From the NCBI GenBank assembly GCA_002369325.1, contig DFDU01000021.1:508-53227 (forward strand): 52,720 bases of DNA, in the 5' to 3' direction. This document shows positions 7,782-17,086 of the stretch, piece after piece. Below the pieces are notes generated by a model. That model had not been told where the DNA came from. It saw nothing but the letters and a program-made list of their open reading frames with translations, and did no database searches. The translations under genes were made by a program, and so were the position numbers. The stretch is from Lachnospiraceae bacterium UBA3820 (GTDB lineage Bacteria; Bacillota; Clostridia; Lachnospirales; Lachnospiraceae). How positions within the stretch are numbered: position 1 is the first letter of the stretch; every line of letters begins with the position of its first letter.

Positions 7782-9527
7782 ATGGGTAGTAAAGATAAGA
7801 TTAAACCAATGCTTTTCTCAACAATGAAGCATTACAGTGGCAAACAGTTTGTTACGGATTTTATTTCGGGTATTATAGTTGCGATTATTGCGCTTCCGCT
7901 TTCAATCGCACTTGCGCTTGCTTCGGGAGTAGGTCCCGAAGAGGGTATATATACCGCGATAGTTGCCGGATTTATTATATCGTTCTTCGGCGGAAGCCGT
8001 GTGCAGATAGCAGGTCCTACGGCAGCATTTGCGACGATAGTTGCGGGAATCATTGCGAAAAACGGTATGGAGGGAATGATACTTGCGACGATAGTTGCCG
8101 GAGTTATCCTTATTCTTATGGGTGTATTACGACTCGGTGGACTTATTAAGTTCATACCGTATACGATTACGACAGGATTTACCGCCGGTATTGCCGTGAC
8201 CATATTTATAGGTCAGATTAAGGACTTTTTGGGTCTTACGTATCCAAAGGGAACAGCCACTATAGAAACTGTAGATAAGGTTAAAGCGCTTGCAAACAAT
8301 ATAGGTACGTTTAATAAGGAAGCACTTCTTATCGGAGCGATAAGTCTTCTTATACTTATCGTTTGGCCGTGGATAAGCCAGAAGATACCGGGCTCACTGG
8401 TTGCTGTTATTGTTGGAATTATAGTGGTTAAGTATTCGGGAATGAATGTTAATACAATCGGTGATTTATATACAATAAGCAGTCATCTCCCGACTTTCCA
8501 TGCTCCGCATTTTACAATGTCGGGACTCAGTGCGGCTATGTCGGACGGATTTACGATAGCGGTACTTGCGGCGATTGAATCGCTTTTATCGTGCGTGGTT
8601 GCAGACAGTATGATTAACTCACATCACCGTTCCAATATGGAGCTTATAGCTCAGGGACTTGGCAATATCGGTTCGGTTCTTTTCGGCGGTATACCTGCAA
8701 CAGGTGCTATTGCAAGAACTGCGGCAAATATCAAAAATGGCGGACGTACTCCGATAGCGGGTATGGTTCATTCGGTATTGCTTATACTCGTACTTGTATT
8801 TCTTATGCCTTATGCGGCACTTATACCTATGCCGACCATCGCAGCAATTTTGTTTATGGTAGCTTACAATATGTGCCAGTGGAGAACCTTCGTACATTTG
8901 TGTAAAACAGCTCCTAAAAGCGACATAATTGTTCTTGTGGTAACATTTGTTTTGACTATAGTATTTGACCTTGTAATCGCAATTGAAATCGGTATGGGTC
9001 TTGCAATTCTCTTATTTATGAAGAGAATGAGCGAAGAATCGGCCATAACAGGATGGGTATCCTATGATCCGGAAGAGGATCCGGACGGAATGAATCTTAA
9101 GCCGCTTCCTAAGGGTGTAAGAGTATATGAAATCTCCGGACCTATGTTCTTCGGCGATGCCGAGCAGATCGCGGCCATTGAGTTTACTGAAGAAACCAAT
9201 GTTATTATACTTCGAATGAGAGGCGTGCCTGCGGTCGATGCAACTGCTATGCATTCGCTCGAACAGTTCTATGAACGTTGCAAGCGCCATAATGTAAAAC
9301 TGGTACTGTCGCATGTAAATGAACAGCCGAGACATACTATGGAAAAAGACGGATTTATAGAAATGGTCGGAGAAGAAAATTTCAGACCACACATTGATGC
9401 TGCCATAGAATGGGCAGGAGAGCTTGTTAAAGAAATAGAAAAAGAAGAGAAACAGGAAGAAAAAAAGGAAAGCAAAAAAGAAGACCATAAGGACGGAAAA
9501 AAGCATACCAAAAAGGAAGAGAAGTAG
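7782..9527 (+). CDS. SulP (SLC26) family anion transporter with STAS domain
   Basis: An integral membrane anion transporter; the family moves sulfate, bicarbonate or chloride, often coupled to Na+ or H+. The membrane domain covers about residues 20-425 and includes the SulP signature region near LPLSIALALASGVGPEEGI and GGSRVQIAGPTAAFATIV. A cytoplasmic STAS domain follows at about 445-545, with the VDATAMHSLE block. The C-terminus ends in a roughly 35-residue tail of almost only Lys and Glu, which is not part of the family core. It follows the NhaC gene by 6 bases; a sodium antiporter next to a SulP protein suggests Na+-coupled bicarbonate or sulfate uptake, but this is inference. Confidence 0.88.
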   Translation: MGSKDKIKPMLFSTMKHYSGKQFVTDFISGIIVAIIALPLSIALALASGVGPEEGIYTAIVAGFIISFFGGSRVQIAGPTAAFATIVAGIIAKNGMEGMILATIVAGVILILMGVLRLGGLIKFIPYTITTGFTAGIAVTIFIGQIKDFLGLTYPKGTATIETVDKVKALANNIGTFNKEALLIGAISLLILIVWPWISQKIPGSLVAVIVGIIVVKYSGMNVNTIGDLYTISSHLPTFHAPHFTMSGLSAAMSDGFTIAVLAAIESLLSCVVADSMINSHHRSNMELIAQGLGNIGSVLFGGIPATGAIARTAANIKNGGRTPIAGMVHSVLLILVLVFLMPYAALIPMPTIAAILFMVAYNMCQWRTFVHLCKTAPKSDIIVLVVTFVLTIVFDLVIAIEIGMGLAILLFMKRMSEESAITGWVSYDPEEDPDGMNLKPLPKGVRVYEISGPMFFGDAEQIAAIEFTEETNVIILRMRGVPAVDATAMHSLEQFYERCKRHNVKLVLSHVNEQPRHTMEKDGFIEMVGEENFRPHIDAAIEWAGELVKEIEKEEKQEEKKESKKEDHKDGKKHTKKEEK

Positions 9528-9552
9528 TTTTTTAGTAATAAAGGAGAAGAAT

Positions 9553-11232
9553 ATGCAAAAAAAACAGGTTTACAATCCATATTTACCTTTAAATGAATAT
9601 ATTCCGGATGGTGAGCCACACATTTTCGGCGACAGGGTTTATATTTACGGCTCACATGATAAAGAGGGCGGATATACATTTTGTATGCAGGATTATGTGG
9701 TGTATTCCGCACCGGTTACGGATTTGTCGGATTGGAAATTTGAAGGTGTTTCGTATAAGGCAAACCAGGACCCGATATATCCGAAGCTTAAATATATGTA
9801 TGCACCTGACGTGGTACAGGGAAATGATGGAAAGTATTATCTGTATTATTGCATGGGCGGAGATTACGGACAGGGTGGATATCACAACCCGATAAGTGTA
9901 GCTGTTAGTGAAACTCCGGCGGGACCGTTTGAATATCTCGGAAATGTCAGATATGCAGATGGCACGATTATGAAAAAATATATCTGTTTTGACCCGGCAG
10001 CTTTAAATGATGACGGTATAATAAGGATTTATTACGGAACTCAGTATGGATATGAGGAGGAAGAAGATTTTCTTACAAGCGGCAGACTTAATGATGAGAT
10101 AGAGATGTTTGGAAGAACCAAAGAGGAAATTCTTTCTTATCCGGACAGTATAAACGGACCTATTATGGTGGTTCTCGAGGATGATATGCTTACCGTTAAG
10201 GAGGAGCCGAAGCACATTATACCTTACAAGGTTAAGGGTACAAGCTTTGAGGAGCATCCTTTCTTTGAGGCTTCATCCATGAGAAAGGTTAATGACAAAT
10301 ATTATTTTGTTTATTCATCATGGTTAAATCATGAGCTTTGCTATGCGACAAGCGATTATCCGGACAGAGATTTTAAATATGGCGGAACCATTATCTCTAA
10401 CGGAGATGTAGGATATAACGGTCGTGCCGAGAAAGATAAGCTTAATATGACCGGTACGACACACGGAAGTATCATAGAAATAAACGGGCAGTGGTATGTA
10501 TTTTTCCATCGTCTTACGCATAAGTCGGATTACAGCAGACAGTCGTGTGCGGAAAAGATTTATATAGAAGCAGACGGAAGCATAAAGCAGGTTGAGATGA
10601 CAAGCTGTGGACTTAACGAAGGACCGCTTAAGGGAGAGGGAACCTATCCTGCGGTTATCGCCTGCAATCTTACTAACGGACACATGCCTCATGGTTCAAA
10701 TTGTATTTATCCTATGCCTTTCCCGAATGTTACAAATCTCGGAGAGGATAGATTTATAGGTGAGATAGAGGACAATACTCTTATAGGTTATAAGTATTTT
10801 GACTTTAAGGATGTAAATAAAGTAAGCATTTTGGCAAGATTTGAAGATGATACAAACCGTGTGGTTTATGAAGGACCTATAAGAATCGACGAGAGAGGAA
10901 CCGGGGATATCGGAGATGAATTTGAAAGAGTCGATAATGTACTCATGGGCAGTGGTGAGTATGTTCTGAAGGAAGGTGCCAAGACTGCGGATAAAAAAGA
11001 TTTGGCGTGTACGGCAGCAGATGTGTCGGTAAAAGCTTCGGGAAGTTTTGAGGTAAGAACCTCCGCGGACGGCGAGTCATTGGGAGAAATCCGTATGACT
11101 GCAAACGGTGAAGACAGCCTGAGCTGGCAGGAGTATACCGAGGACATTAAGCTGCCGGATGGTGTTCATGCGTTTTATCTTATATATCATGGAAAAAATA
11201 AGGTTCAGCTTAAAGAGATAAAATTTAATTAA
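9553..11232 (+). CDS. GH43 glycosidase with C-terminal CBM6-like domain
   Basis: A 559-residue beta-xylosidase/arabinofuranosidase-type enzyme. The five-bladed GH43 domain (about 8-315) has the expected acids: the general-base Asp in YIPDGEPH, the pKa-setting Asp in CFDPAALNDDG, and the acid Glu in HPFFEASSMRK. A C-terminal region (about 435-559) with SFEVRTSADGESLG and YLIYHG resembles a CBM6-type sandwich. No signal peptide is present, so it probably acts on imported oligosaccharides from plant cell wall. A GGAGAAG ribosome site lies just before the ATG, 25 bases after the SulP gene. Exact substrate (xylo- or arabino-oligosaccharide) cannot be decided from sequence. Confidence 0.85.
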   Translation: MQKKQVYNPYLPLNEYIPDGEPHIFGDRVYIYGSHDKEGGYTFCMQDYVVYSAPVTDLSDWKFEGVSYKANQDPIYPKLKYMYAPDVVQGNDGKYYLYYCMGGDYGQGGYHNPISVAVSETPAGPFEYLGNVRYADGTIMKKYICFDPAALNDDGIIRIYYGTQYGYEEEEDFLTSGRLNDEIEMFGRTKEEILSYPDSINGPIMVVLEDDMLTVKEEPKHIIPYKVKGTSFEEHPFFEASSMRKVNDKYYFVYSSWLNHELCYATSDYPDRDFKYGGTIISNGDVGYNGRAEKDKLNMTGTTHGSIIEINGQWYVFFHRLTHKSDYSRQSCAEKIYIEADGSIKQVEMTSCGLNEGPLKGEGTYPAVIACNLTNGHMPHGSNCIYPMPFPNVTNLGEDRFIGEIEDNTLIGYKYFDFKDVNKVSILARFEDDTNRVVYEGPIRIDERGTGDIGDEFERVDNVLMGSGEYVLKEGAKTADKKDLACTAADVSVKASGSFEVRTSADGESLGEIRMTANGEDSLSWQEYTEDIKLPDGVHAFYLIYHGKNKVQLKEIKFN

Positions 11233-11246
11233 AAATTAAACTTTTA

Positions 11247-11274
11247 TTGATGGCATAATATATAGAATTATGAT
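11247..11274 (+). promoter_or_regulatory. Candidate promoter of the dlt-like cluster
   Basis: TTGATG (11247-11252) and TATGAT (11269-11274) are 16 bases apart in an AT-rich gap after the GH43 gene, about 90 bases before the adenylation gene. A second AT-rich box follows at once, so the exact -10 is uncertain. Confidence 0.35.
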
Positions 11275-11366
11275 ATTATAACGAAGATGACGATATCAGA
11301 GGCTTTTTACTTCACGAAATAAGGAAGATATTGCGTCAATTACTATAAATAATCAGGGTGAAAAAG

Positions 11367-12878
11367 ATGTATAATGTTTTAGATTACCTGAATGAATCGG
11401 CAGAAAAATACGGCGATAAAATCGCTATAATAGAAGAAGATAAAAAAATAACATATTCAAAATTCAATGATGATTGCAAGAGGGTTGGCTCATTCTTAGG
11501 AGCGAAGTCTTTCTTTAATGAACCCGTTATCATGTTTATGGACAAGGGAATAGATACGCTTACAGCGTTTTTCGGAGCAGTTTATGCAGGCTGCTTTTAT
11601 TGTCTTGCCAATCCGGAGCTTCCGAAAAACAGACTTGTTTCAATAAAGGAAGTACTTGGTTCAAGAGTGGTTATAACCGATGACGAACATATTGAACTTG
11701 CGAAGGAAATATTTGAAGGTCTTGAATTATATAATGTTAAGGACTTAAAGGATTTCGAAATTGATGAGAAATTGCTTGCTGAGGCTTATTCAAAGCATAT
11801 AGATACAGATCCGCTTTACATTAACTTCACTTCAGGCTCAACAGGGGTGCCAAAAGGCGTTACCATAGCACATCGTTCGGTTATAGAATTCATAGATATT
11901 TTTACAAAAACCTTTAACTTTAAAAATGAAGATATAATCGCCAATCAGGCTCCGTTTGATTTTGATGTGTCGGTAAAGGATATTTATTCGGCAATTAAAA
12001 TGGGTGCAACATTGGTAGTGGTACCTAAGAAGTATTTTTCAAATCCGGCATCACTTTTGGATTATATTTGTGATAATAAGGTTACTACACTTACCTGGGC
12101 AGTGTCGGCTCTTTGCCTTGTAACTACATTTCACGGGCTTAATTATAAGGTGCCTGAGACTGTCGAAAAGGTGCTTTTCAGCGGAGAGGTTATGCCGCTT
12201 AAGCATTTAAAGCAGTGGATGGAACATCTTCCGGATACAACATTTGTAAATTTATACGGACCGACTGAAATTACCTGTAACTGTACTTATCATGTGATAG
12301 AAAGAGACAGGGAATACGACGGAAAGATACCTATCGGAAAAGCATTTCCTAATGAACGTGTTTTTCTTATGAAAGAAGACGGACAGGTCATAAATGCTCC
12401 GAATGAGGCCGGAGAAATCTGTATCGCGGGAACCTCCGTGGGACTTGGATATTATAATAATGATGAGCAGACAGATAAAGCATTTGCATTAAATCCGAAT
12501 GTTAAGGGATACAGGGAGCGTATATATAAGACAGGAGACCTTGCATATTACAATGAGACCGGCGAGCTTATATTTAACGGAAGAAAGGATTTTCAGATCA
12601 AGTATCAGGGACACCGAATCGAGCTTGAGGAAGTGGACAAGGCGATTATGGAGGTTGACGGCGTCATAAGATGCTGCACGATATTTGATGAGGAAAAATC
12701 CAAATTGTATGCTTTCTATATAGGCGATATGGATAAAAAGGAGCTCAATGCAAGGCTTCGTGAAACCATGCCTGTTTATATGATGCCGACATTTCTTATC
12801 CAAAGGGATGAATTTCCGATGACAAAGAACGGAAAGATAGACAGAAAGAAGCTTATGGAAGACAGGAAGAAAAAGTAA
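11367..12878 (+). CDS. DltA-like amino acid adenylation enzyme
   Basis: A stand-alone adenylation domain (about 503 residues) that would activate an amino acid with ATP and load it on the carrier protein encoded downstream. Family motifs are in order: FTSGSTGVPKG (about 154-164), LYGPTEITCN, YKTGDLAYY, the hinge GRKDFQIKYQGHRIELEE and the final lysine in TKNGKIDRKKL. It aligns well with DltA, but the residue that is Cys in classical DltA (block FLFCGEVLP in Bacillus, reported to help select D-alanine) is Ser272 here (VLFSGEVMP). So D-alanine should not be assumed as substrate. ATG 11367 is preferred over GTG 11358 because an AGGGTGA ribosome site lies directly before it. First gene of a five-gene operon-like row. 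Confidence 0.82.
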   Translation: MYNVLDYLNESAEKYGDKIAIIEEDKKITYSKFNDDCKRVGSFLGAKSFFNEPVIMFMDKGIDTLTAFFGAVYAGCFYCLANPELPKNRLVSIKEVLGSRVVITDDEHIELAKEIFEGLELYNVKDLKDFEIDEKLLAEAYSKHIDTDPLYINFTSGSTGVPKGVTIAHRSVIEFIDIFTKTFNFKNEDIIANQAPFDFDVSVKDIYSAIKMGATLVVVPKKYFSNPASLLDYICDNKVTTLTWAVSALCLVTTFHGLNYKVPETVEKVLFSGEVMPLKHLKQWMEHLPDTTFVNLYGPTEITCNCTYHVIERDREYDGKIPIGKAFPNERVFLMKEDGQVINAPNEAGEICIAGTSVGLGYYNNDEQTDKAFALNPNVKGYRERIYKTGDLAYYNETGELIFNGRKDFQIKYQGHRIELEEVDKAIMEVDGVIRCCTIFDEEKSKLYAFYIGDMDKKELNARLRETMPVYMMPTFLIQRDEFPMTKNGKIDRKKLMEDRKKK

Positions 12879-12913
12879 AGAGAAATAAGAAAGCAAACAG
12901 AGGATAGGAATCT

Positions 12914-14140
12914 ATGATAGATAATGAAAAGGTTATAAACGAAATTGGAACGCCTGCATATGTATATGATGTGGCTGCAATTGAGGAAAGAATTAAATAT
13001 TTGAGAGAAAAGCTTGGTGCGTCGATCCTTTATGCTGTTAAAGCCAATTCATTTATCGTAAAAGAGATAGAGGAAGAAATCGATGGCTACGAGATTTGTT
13101 CAAAGGGCGAGTTCGATATCTGCAACAGCCTTAATGTAAACCGCGGGAAGATGGTTATTTCGGGTGTCCATAAGGACAGACCTTCTATTGAGGAAATGAT
13201 GGAAAAATATGATGATATATATAAATATACCATCGAGTCCGTAAATCAATGGAAGCTTTTAACCGATGTTGCGAAAAAATACGGCAGAAAAATCAGAACT
13301 CTTATCAGACTTACATCGGGTAATCAATTCGGTGTCAGTCCGGAAGATTTAAAATACATAATCGCACATAATGATGAGAGTGTGATAAAGATAGTCGGTA
13401 TCGAGTACTTTTCGGGAACGCAGAAGCATTCGATAAAGAAGATAAATAAAGAAGCTGATAAATTAATAGATTTAATTGACAGTCTTCGTGAGGAATTTGA
13501 CTTTAAGGTTGAAGAGATAGAATACGGACCGGGACTTCCGGTATTTTATTATCAGGGTGAGGAGTTCGACGAGGAAGCATTTCTTGATGAGGTAAGGCTT
13601 GCTCTTGACAGAATAAAAGAAAAGGGTGTTAAACTTTCGCTTGAAGTGGGAAGAAGCCTTGTTGCCAAAGCCGGAAGGTATTATTCGTCAGTGGTTGATA
13701 TGAAATGCAACAAAAACGGAAACTTCATTATACTTGACGGAGGTATAAACCATCTTGTATATTATGGTGGGACACTTGGAATGCGTATACCGCATTTTCA
13801 GGTAATAAGAGTATCGGAGGAAAAGGCAGACGGATTAAATACTTTTGCACCTGATGAACCTGTGGTAGGAACCGAAGACGAAAACGGACTCATAACCTAC
13901 AACCTTCACGGTTCTCTTTGTACAGTAAATGATATCCTTGTAAAAAATATAAACTCAAAACGCCTTAAAATTGGGGACGTATTTGTATTTGAAAATGTCG
14001 GTGCATACTCGTCGACAGAAGGCATATCTCTCTTTTTGAGCCGTGACCTTCCTAAGATAGCACTTTATCAAAAAGACGGAAGCATCAAAGTAGTAAGAGA
14101 CGTGATAAAAACCAGTGACATCAACATACCAAGATATTAA
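12914..14140 (+). CDS. Fold-III PLP-dependent decarboxylase (Orn/DAP/Arg group 2), carrier-linked role suspected
   Basis: A 408-residue relative of diaminopimelate and ornithine decarboxylases. The PLP lysine is in YAVKANS (Lys43). The phosphate-binding/acid motif normally read as EPGR is EVGR (244-247), and GPGLP replaces the usual GGGF. The second-subunit catalytic cysteine is present in GSLCTVNDI (Cys336, Asp340), followed by the NVGAYSS block. Standard DAP decarboxylase sits with lysine genes; this one sits inside a dlt-like cluster, 35 bases after the adenylation gene and before the carrier gene. A precedent for this family working on a carrier-bound amino acid is BtrK of butirosin synthesis. 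Alternatives are an amino acid racemase-like supplier or a free amino acid decarboxylase. Fold assignment is firm, role is inferred. Confidence 0.8.
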   Translation: MIDNEKVINEIGTPAYVYDVAAIEERIKYLREKLGASILYAVKANSFIVKEIEEEIDGYEICSKGEFDICNSLNVNRGKMVISGVHKDRPSIEEMMEKYDDIYKYTIESVNQWKLLTDVAKKYGRKIRTLIRLTSGNQFGVSPEDLKYIIAHNDESVIKIVGIEYFSGTQKHSIKKINKEADKLIDLIDSLREEFDFKVEEIEYGPGLPVFYYQGEEFDEEAFLDEVRLALDRIKEKGVKLSLEVGRSLVAKAGRYYSSVVDMKCNKNGNFIILDGGINHLVYYGGTLGMRIPHFQVIRVSEEKADGLNTFAPDEPVVGTEDENGLITYNLHGSLCTVNDILVKNINSKRLKIGDVFVFENVGAYSSTEGISLFLSRDLPKIALYQKDGSIKVVRDVIKTSDINIPRY

Positions 14141-14205
14141 TTCAGATTAATTTAGTTGTTTTTGTATATATTGAAACAACGTAACTAATAAAAAGGAGAA
14201 AAAAC

Positions 14206-14436
14206 ATGGAAGAATTAATTGAAATTTTAGAGGAATTACAACCTGATGTGGATTATGAAACAGTGGATGATCTTGTAGACGGAAGATATCTTGATTCACT
14301 TACAATCCTTTCACTTATTTCAGAGATTGAGGATGCATTTGACGTAGAGATACCTACTGTAGAGATAATCCCTGCAAACTTCAATTCAGCAGCGAAGATG
14401 TGGGAACTTATAACAAGACTTCAGGAAGAAGACTAA
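14206..14436 (+). CDS. DltC-like aminoacyl carrier protein
   Basis: A small acidic four-helix carrier protein of 76 residues. The phosphopantetheine site is Ser31 in RYLDSLTILSLISEIED, which matches the DSx start of helix 2 in DltC rather than the DSL-D-x-V of fatty-acid ACP. The following FDVEIP also matches DltC. It would hold the activated amino acid as a thioester for the decarboxylase and/or the MBOAT protein. It has its own strong AAAAGGAG ribosome site. In classical dlt operons dltC follows dltB; here it precedes the MBOAT gene by 19 bases. Confidence 0.85.
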   Translation: MEELIEILEELQPDVDYETVDDLVDGRYLDSLTILSLISEIEDAFDVEIPTVEIIPANFNSAAKMWELITRLQEED

Positions 14437-14455
14437 AAATAAGTGGTGAGAAAAC

Positions 14456-16036
14456 ATGTCATTTTTTAATCCGGTATTTGCCTTTGCGTTCATACCGTTT
14501 GTTGTAATTATTTATAATTTGTTTCCAAAGAAGCTGAGGGCGGGTGTATTGCTCGCAATCAGTCTTCTTTTCTTTGCGTTCGTGAGTAAATGGCTTATAA
14601 TCTACCTTTTACTTTCAATAATATCCGTTTATGTGACCGGTATATCCATAAGTAAGCTGGAAGAAAAGAAAAAAGAGGCTTTAAAGACTGTTGAAAAGGA
14701 AGAAAAAAAGAGCGTCAAGGCAAGCTACAAAAGAAAAGAAAAATTCGTGCTGGTTCTTTGCATTATATTTAACGTGACATTTTTGTTCTTCTTCAAGTAC
14801 TTAAATTTCTTTGCAGTAAATGCGAATCTTTTGATGGACTATTTCAAGATAGGCCACAGGATTACGATAGTAAAGCATGTCGCACCGATCGGTATATCTT
14901 TCTATACACTTGAAGCTCTTTCATATGTGCTTGATATATATTACGGTAAGATTGAGGCAGATAAAAATATACTTCGCGTAGCACTTTATCTGGCATTTTT
15001 CCCACAGGTACTTGAGGGCCCTATAGCAAGATATTCGGATACGGCAAAGTCACTTTATGAAGGAAATAAGGTTACGTTTGAAAGCTTTAATTATGGATAT
15101 CAGCGAATACTTTACGGTTTTGCAAAGAAGCTTATAATTGCCGATAGATTAAATATCATAGTTAAGTCTGTATTTGAGGATTTTAACAGCTACAACGGAT
15201 TTACGGTATTTATAGGCGTTGCGGCATATATGATTATGCTTTATATGGAATTTTCAGGTACGATAGACATAGTTATCGGAATCGGAGAAATGTTTGGAGT
15301 CAAGGTTCCGGAAAATTTCCGTCAGCCGTTTTTTGCAAAAAATGTTTCGGACTTTTGGACGAGATGGCATATCAGTCTCGGACTTTGGTTCAAGGATTAC
15401 ATATTCTATCCGGTATCACTTTCAAAGAGTATGAAAAATCTTACCGGAAAAGCAAAGAAAAAGCTCGGAAATCATTACGGTCCGCTTGTAAGCGGCTCTG
15501 TGGCTTTACTTGCGGTATGGCTTTTAAACGGACTTTGGCACGGCGCGGGCTGGCATTACATATTCTTTGGTTTGTATCATTTCTTTATGATACTTATGGG
15601 CAATATATTTGACCCTTCGGTTGCAAAGGTCTGTGAAAAGCTTCATATAGACAGACATAAAAAGGGTTACCGTATATTCCAATCGGTCAAGATGACATTT
15701 TGGGTATTTATAGGCGAGCTATTTTTCAGAGCGCCGTCGCTTACGGTTGCATTTGCCATGTTAAGAAGAATGTTTGATACATTTTCGTTTAGGGTCGGTG
15801 AGCTTTTCACACTTGGTATGGACAGAAAGGATTATGTCGTACTCATGATTGGTCTTGTCGGCATATTTATCATGGGAATCGTGCATGAGAAGGGCATAAA
15901 TGTAAGAGAAGAGATAAGCAAAAAGAAGCTGGTGACAAGATGGGCTATTCTGTATGCGTTCATATTGGTAATCCTGATATTTGGTGCTTACGGTCAGGGA
16001 TATGTTCCGGTTGATCCGATTTATGCAGATTTTTAG
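14456..16036 (+). CDS. MBOAT acyltransferase (DltB/AlgI family)
   Basis: A multi-spanning membrane O-acyltransferase of 526 residues that would take the acyl or aminoacyl group from the carrier protein and pass it through the membrane. Conserved blocks are FFPQVLEGPIARYSD (about 181-195), NVSDFWTRWHISLGLWFKDY (about 296-315, His305) and LLNGLWHGAGWHY (about 356-368, the invariant His362). A basic cytoplasmic loop lies at about 68-97. The RWHISL-WFKDY block looks more like AlgI-type MBOATs than textbook DltB. The gene starts 19 bases after the carrier gene with a GGTGAG ribosome site. The acceptor polymer (teichoic acid or another polysaccharide) is not shown by the sequence. Confidence 0.88.
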   Translation: MSFFNPVFAFAFIPFVVIIYNLFPKKLRAGVLLAISLLFFAFVSKWLIIYLLLSIISVYVTGISISKLEEKKKEALKTVEKEEKKSVKASYKRKEKFVLVLCIIFNVTFLFFFKYLNFFAVNANLLMDYFKIGHRITIVKHVAPIGISFYTLEALSYVLDIYYGKIEADKNILRVALYLAFFPQVLEGPIARYSDTAKSLYEGNKVTFESFNYGYQRILYGFAKKLIIADRLNIIVKSVFEDFNSYNGFTVFIGVAAYMIMLYMEFSGTIDIVIGIGEMFGVKVPENFRQPFFAKNVSDFWTRWHISLGLWFKDYIFYPVSLSKSMKNLTGKAKKKLGNHYGPLVSGSVALLAVWLLNGLWHGAGWHYIFFGLYHFFMILMGNIFDPSVAKVCEKLHIDRHKKGYRIFQSVKMTFWVFIGELFFRAPSLTVAFAMLRRMFDTFSFRVGELFTLGMDRKDYVVLMIGLVGIFIMGIVHEKGINVREEISKKKLVTRWAILYAFILVILIFGAYGQGYVPVDPIYADF

Positions 16037-16128
16037 ACAGGTATCATATACGATATTTTTAGGTAGTGCCGTGGTTTTTGATTTTGGAACTGTGGGACAA
16101 AAGATAAATGATTTTTGGGAGACAGAGT

Positions 16129-17067
16129 ATGAAAAAGGCAATAAAAGGAATTATATTTGCCCTGATATTTTGCATAATGGTGGAAGCTATATCCGTAGCC
16201 TTGCTCCCTTGGGAGAAGGTTAAGAAATACGGATTATATAATACTTCCGCATATGAGATAGTGGCCGAAAAAGATGACTCGGTGGATGTGATATTTTTGG
16301 GTGACAGTCTTGTTTATTCATCCATATCACCGATGGAAATCTGGGACGGTTACGGTTATACGTGTTATGACTGCGCTCAGCCGGCACAGATAATGCCGTA
16401 CGCATACGATTATCTGAAGGTGGCTATTGACAGTCAACATCCGAAGATAGTATTTATCGAGGCAAATATACTTTTCAGGGATCCCCAAAAGCTGCCGCTT
16501 TATAAGAAAATTGCATACAGAATTGTAAACTACATACCGATTTTCAAATACCACAGTAATTGGAAAAAGTATTTTACACATGACAAAAACAGCTGGCTTA
16601 ACGTCAACAAAGGTTATATTTACATAACGGGTATAAAGGCTTCCAAGAAGGATCCGTTTAATTATATGGATGTAAATGATGAGGTCGAGGTATCGATTTT
16701 GCCTGAAAATAAAGAGTGCTTTGATGACATGGTAAGTATGTGCGAGGAAAATAACATAAAGCTCGTATTGCTCGCCGTTCCAAGCCAAAAAAGCTGGAGC
16801 CGTTCAAAATACAATATGGTAAAAGAACTTGCGAATGAAAAAGACATAGAGTTCATAGACTTCAATCTTGACAATGATCTTGAGATAGACTGGGCAACGG
16901 AAACCAAGGATAAGGGTAACCACCTTAACTATTGGGGAGCTAAGAAGGTTTCTGACTTTTTAGGTGAATATATGGAATCTACGGGACTTCTCGAGGACCA
17001 CAAAAACGATCCTTATTACAAATCCTGGCATACGGCGTACAGCATTTATAAGGAAAAGCTGAAGTAG
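16129..17067 (+). CDS. SGNH-hydrolase/DltD-like membrane-anchored protein
   Basis: A 312-residue protein with an N-terminal signal anchor (about 5-26) and an extracytoplasmic SGNH-type domain. The nucleophile block is FLGDSLVYSS (Ser60), and a C-terminal GNHLNYWG supplies the catalytic histidine (about 265). Such proteins (DltD, AlgX/AlgJ types) work with MBOAT partners to complete transfer of the acyl group to the surface polymer. The start at 16129 is preferred over ATG 16108, since GGGAGA lies 6 bases before it and the protein then begins MKKAIKG ahead of the hydrophobic segment. It ends the cluster. Confidence 0.8.
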   Translation: MKKAIKGIIFALIFCIMVEAISVALLPWEKVKKYGLYNTSAYEIVAEKDDSVDVIFLGDSLVYSSISPMEIWDGYGYTCYDCAQPAQIMPYAYDYLKVAIDSQHPKIVFIEANILFRDPQKLPLYKKIAYRIVNYIPIFKYHSNWKKYFTHDKNSWLNVNKGYIYITGIKASKKDPFNYMDVNDEVEVSILPENKECFDDMVSMCEENNIKLVLLAVPSQKSWSRSKYNMVKELANEKDIEFIDFNLDNDLEIDWATETKDKGNHLNYWGAKKVSDFLGEYMESTGLLEDHKNDPYYKSWHTAYSIYKEKLK

Positions 17068-17086
17068 CGAATCAAGGAGGATAATC

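Noticed and set aside
9012..9712. Two long minus-strand frames over the end of the SulP gene
   Set aside because: They are rich in Phe and Ser because they mirror the Lys/Glu-rich tail; no start signals or family features.
15981..16223. An 80-codon plus-strand frame between the MBOAT and SGNH genes
   Set aside because: It overlaps both genes in a third frame, and the MBOAT C-terminus and SGNH start are both well explained without it.
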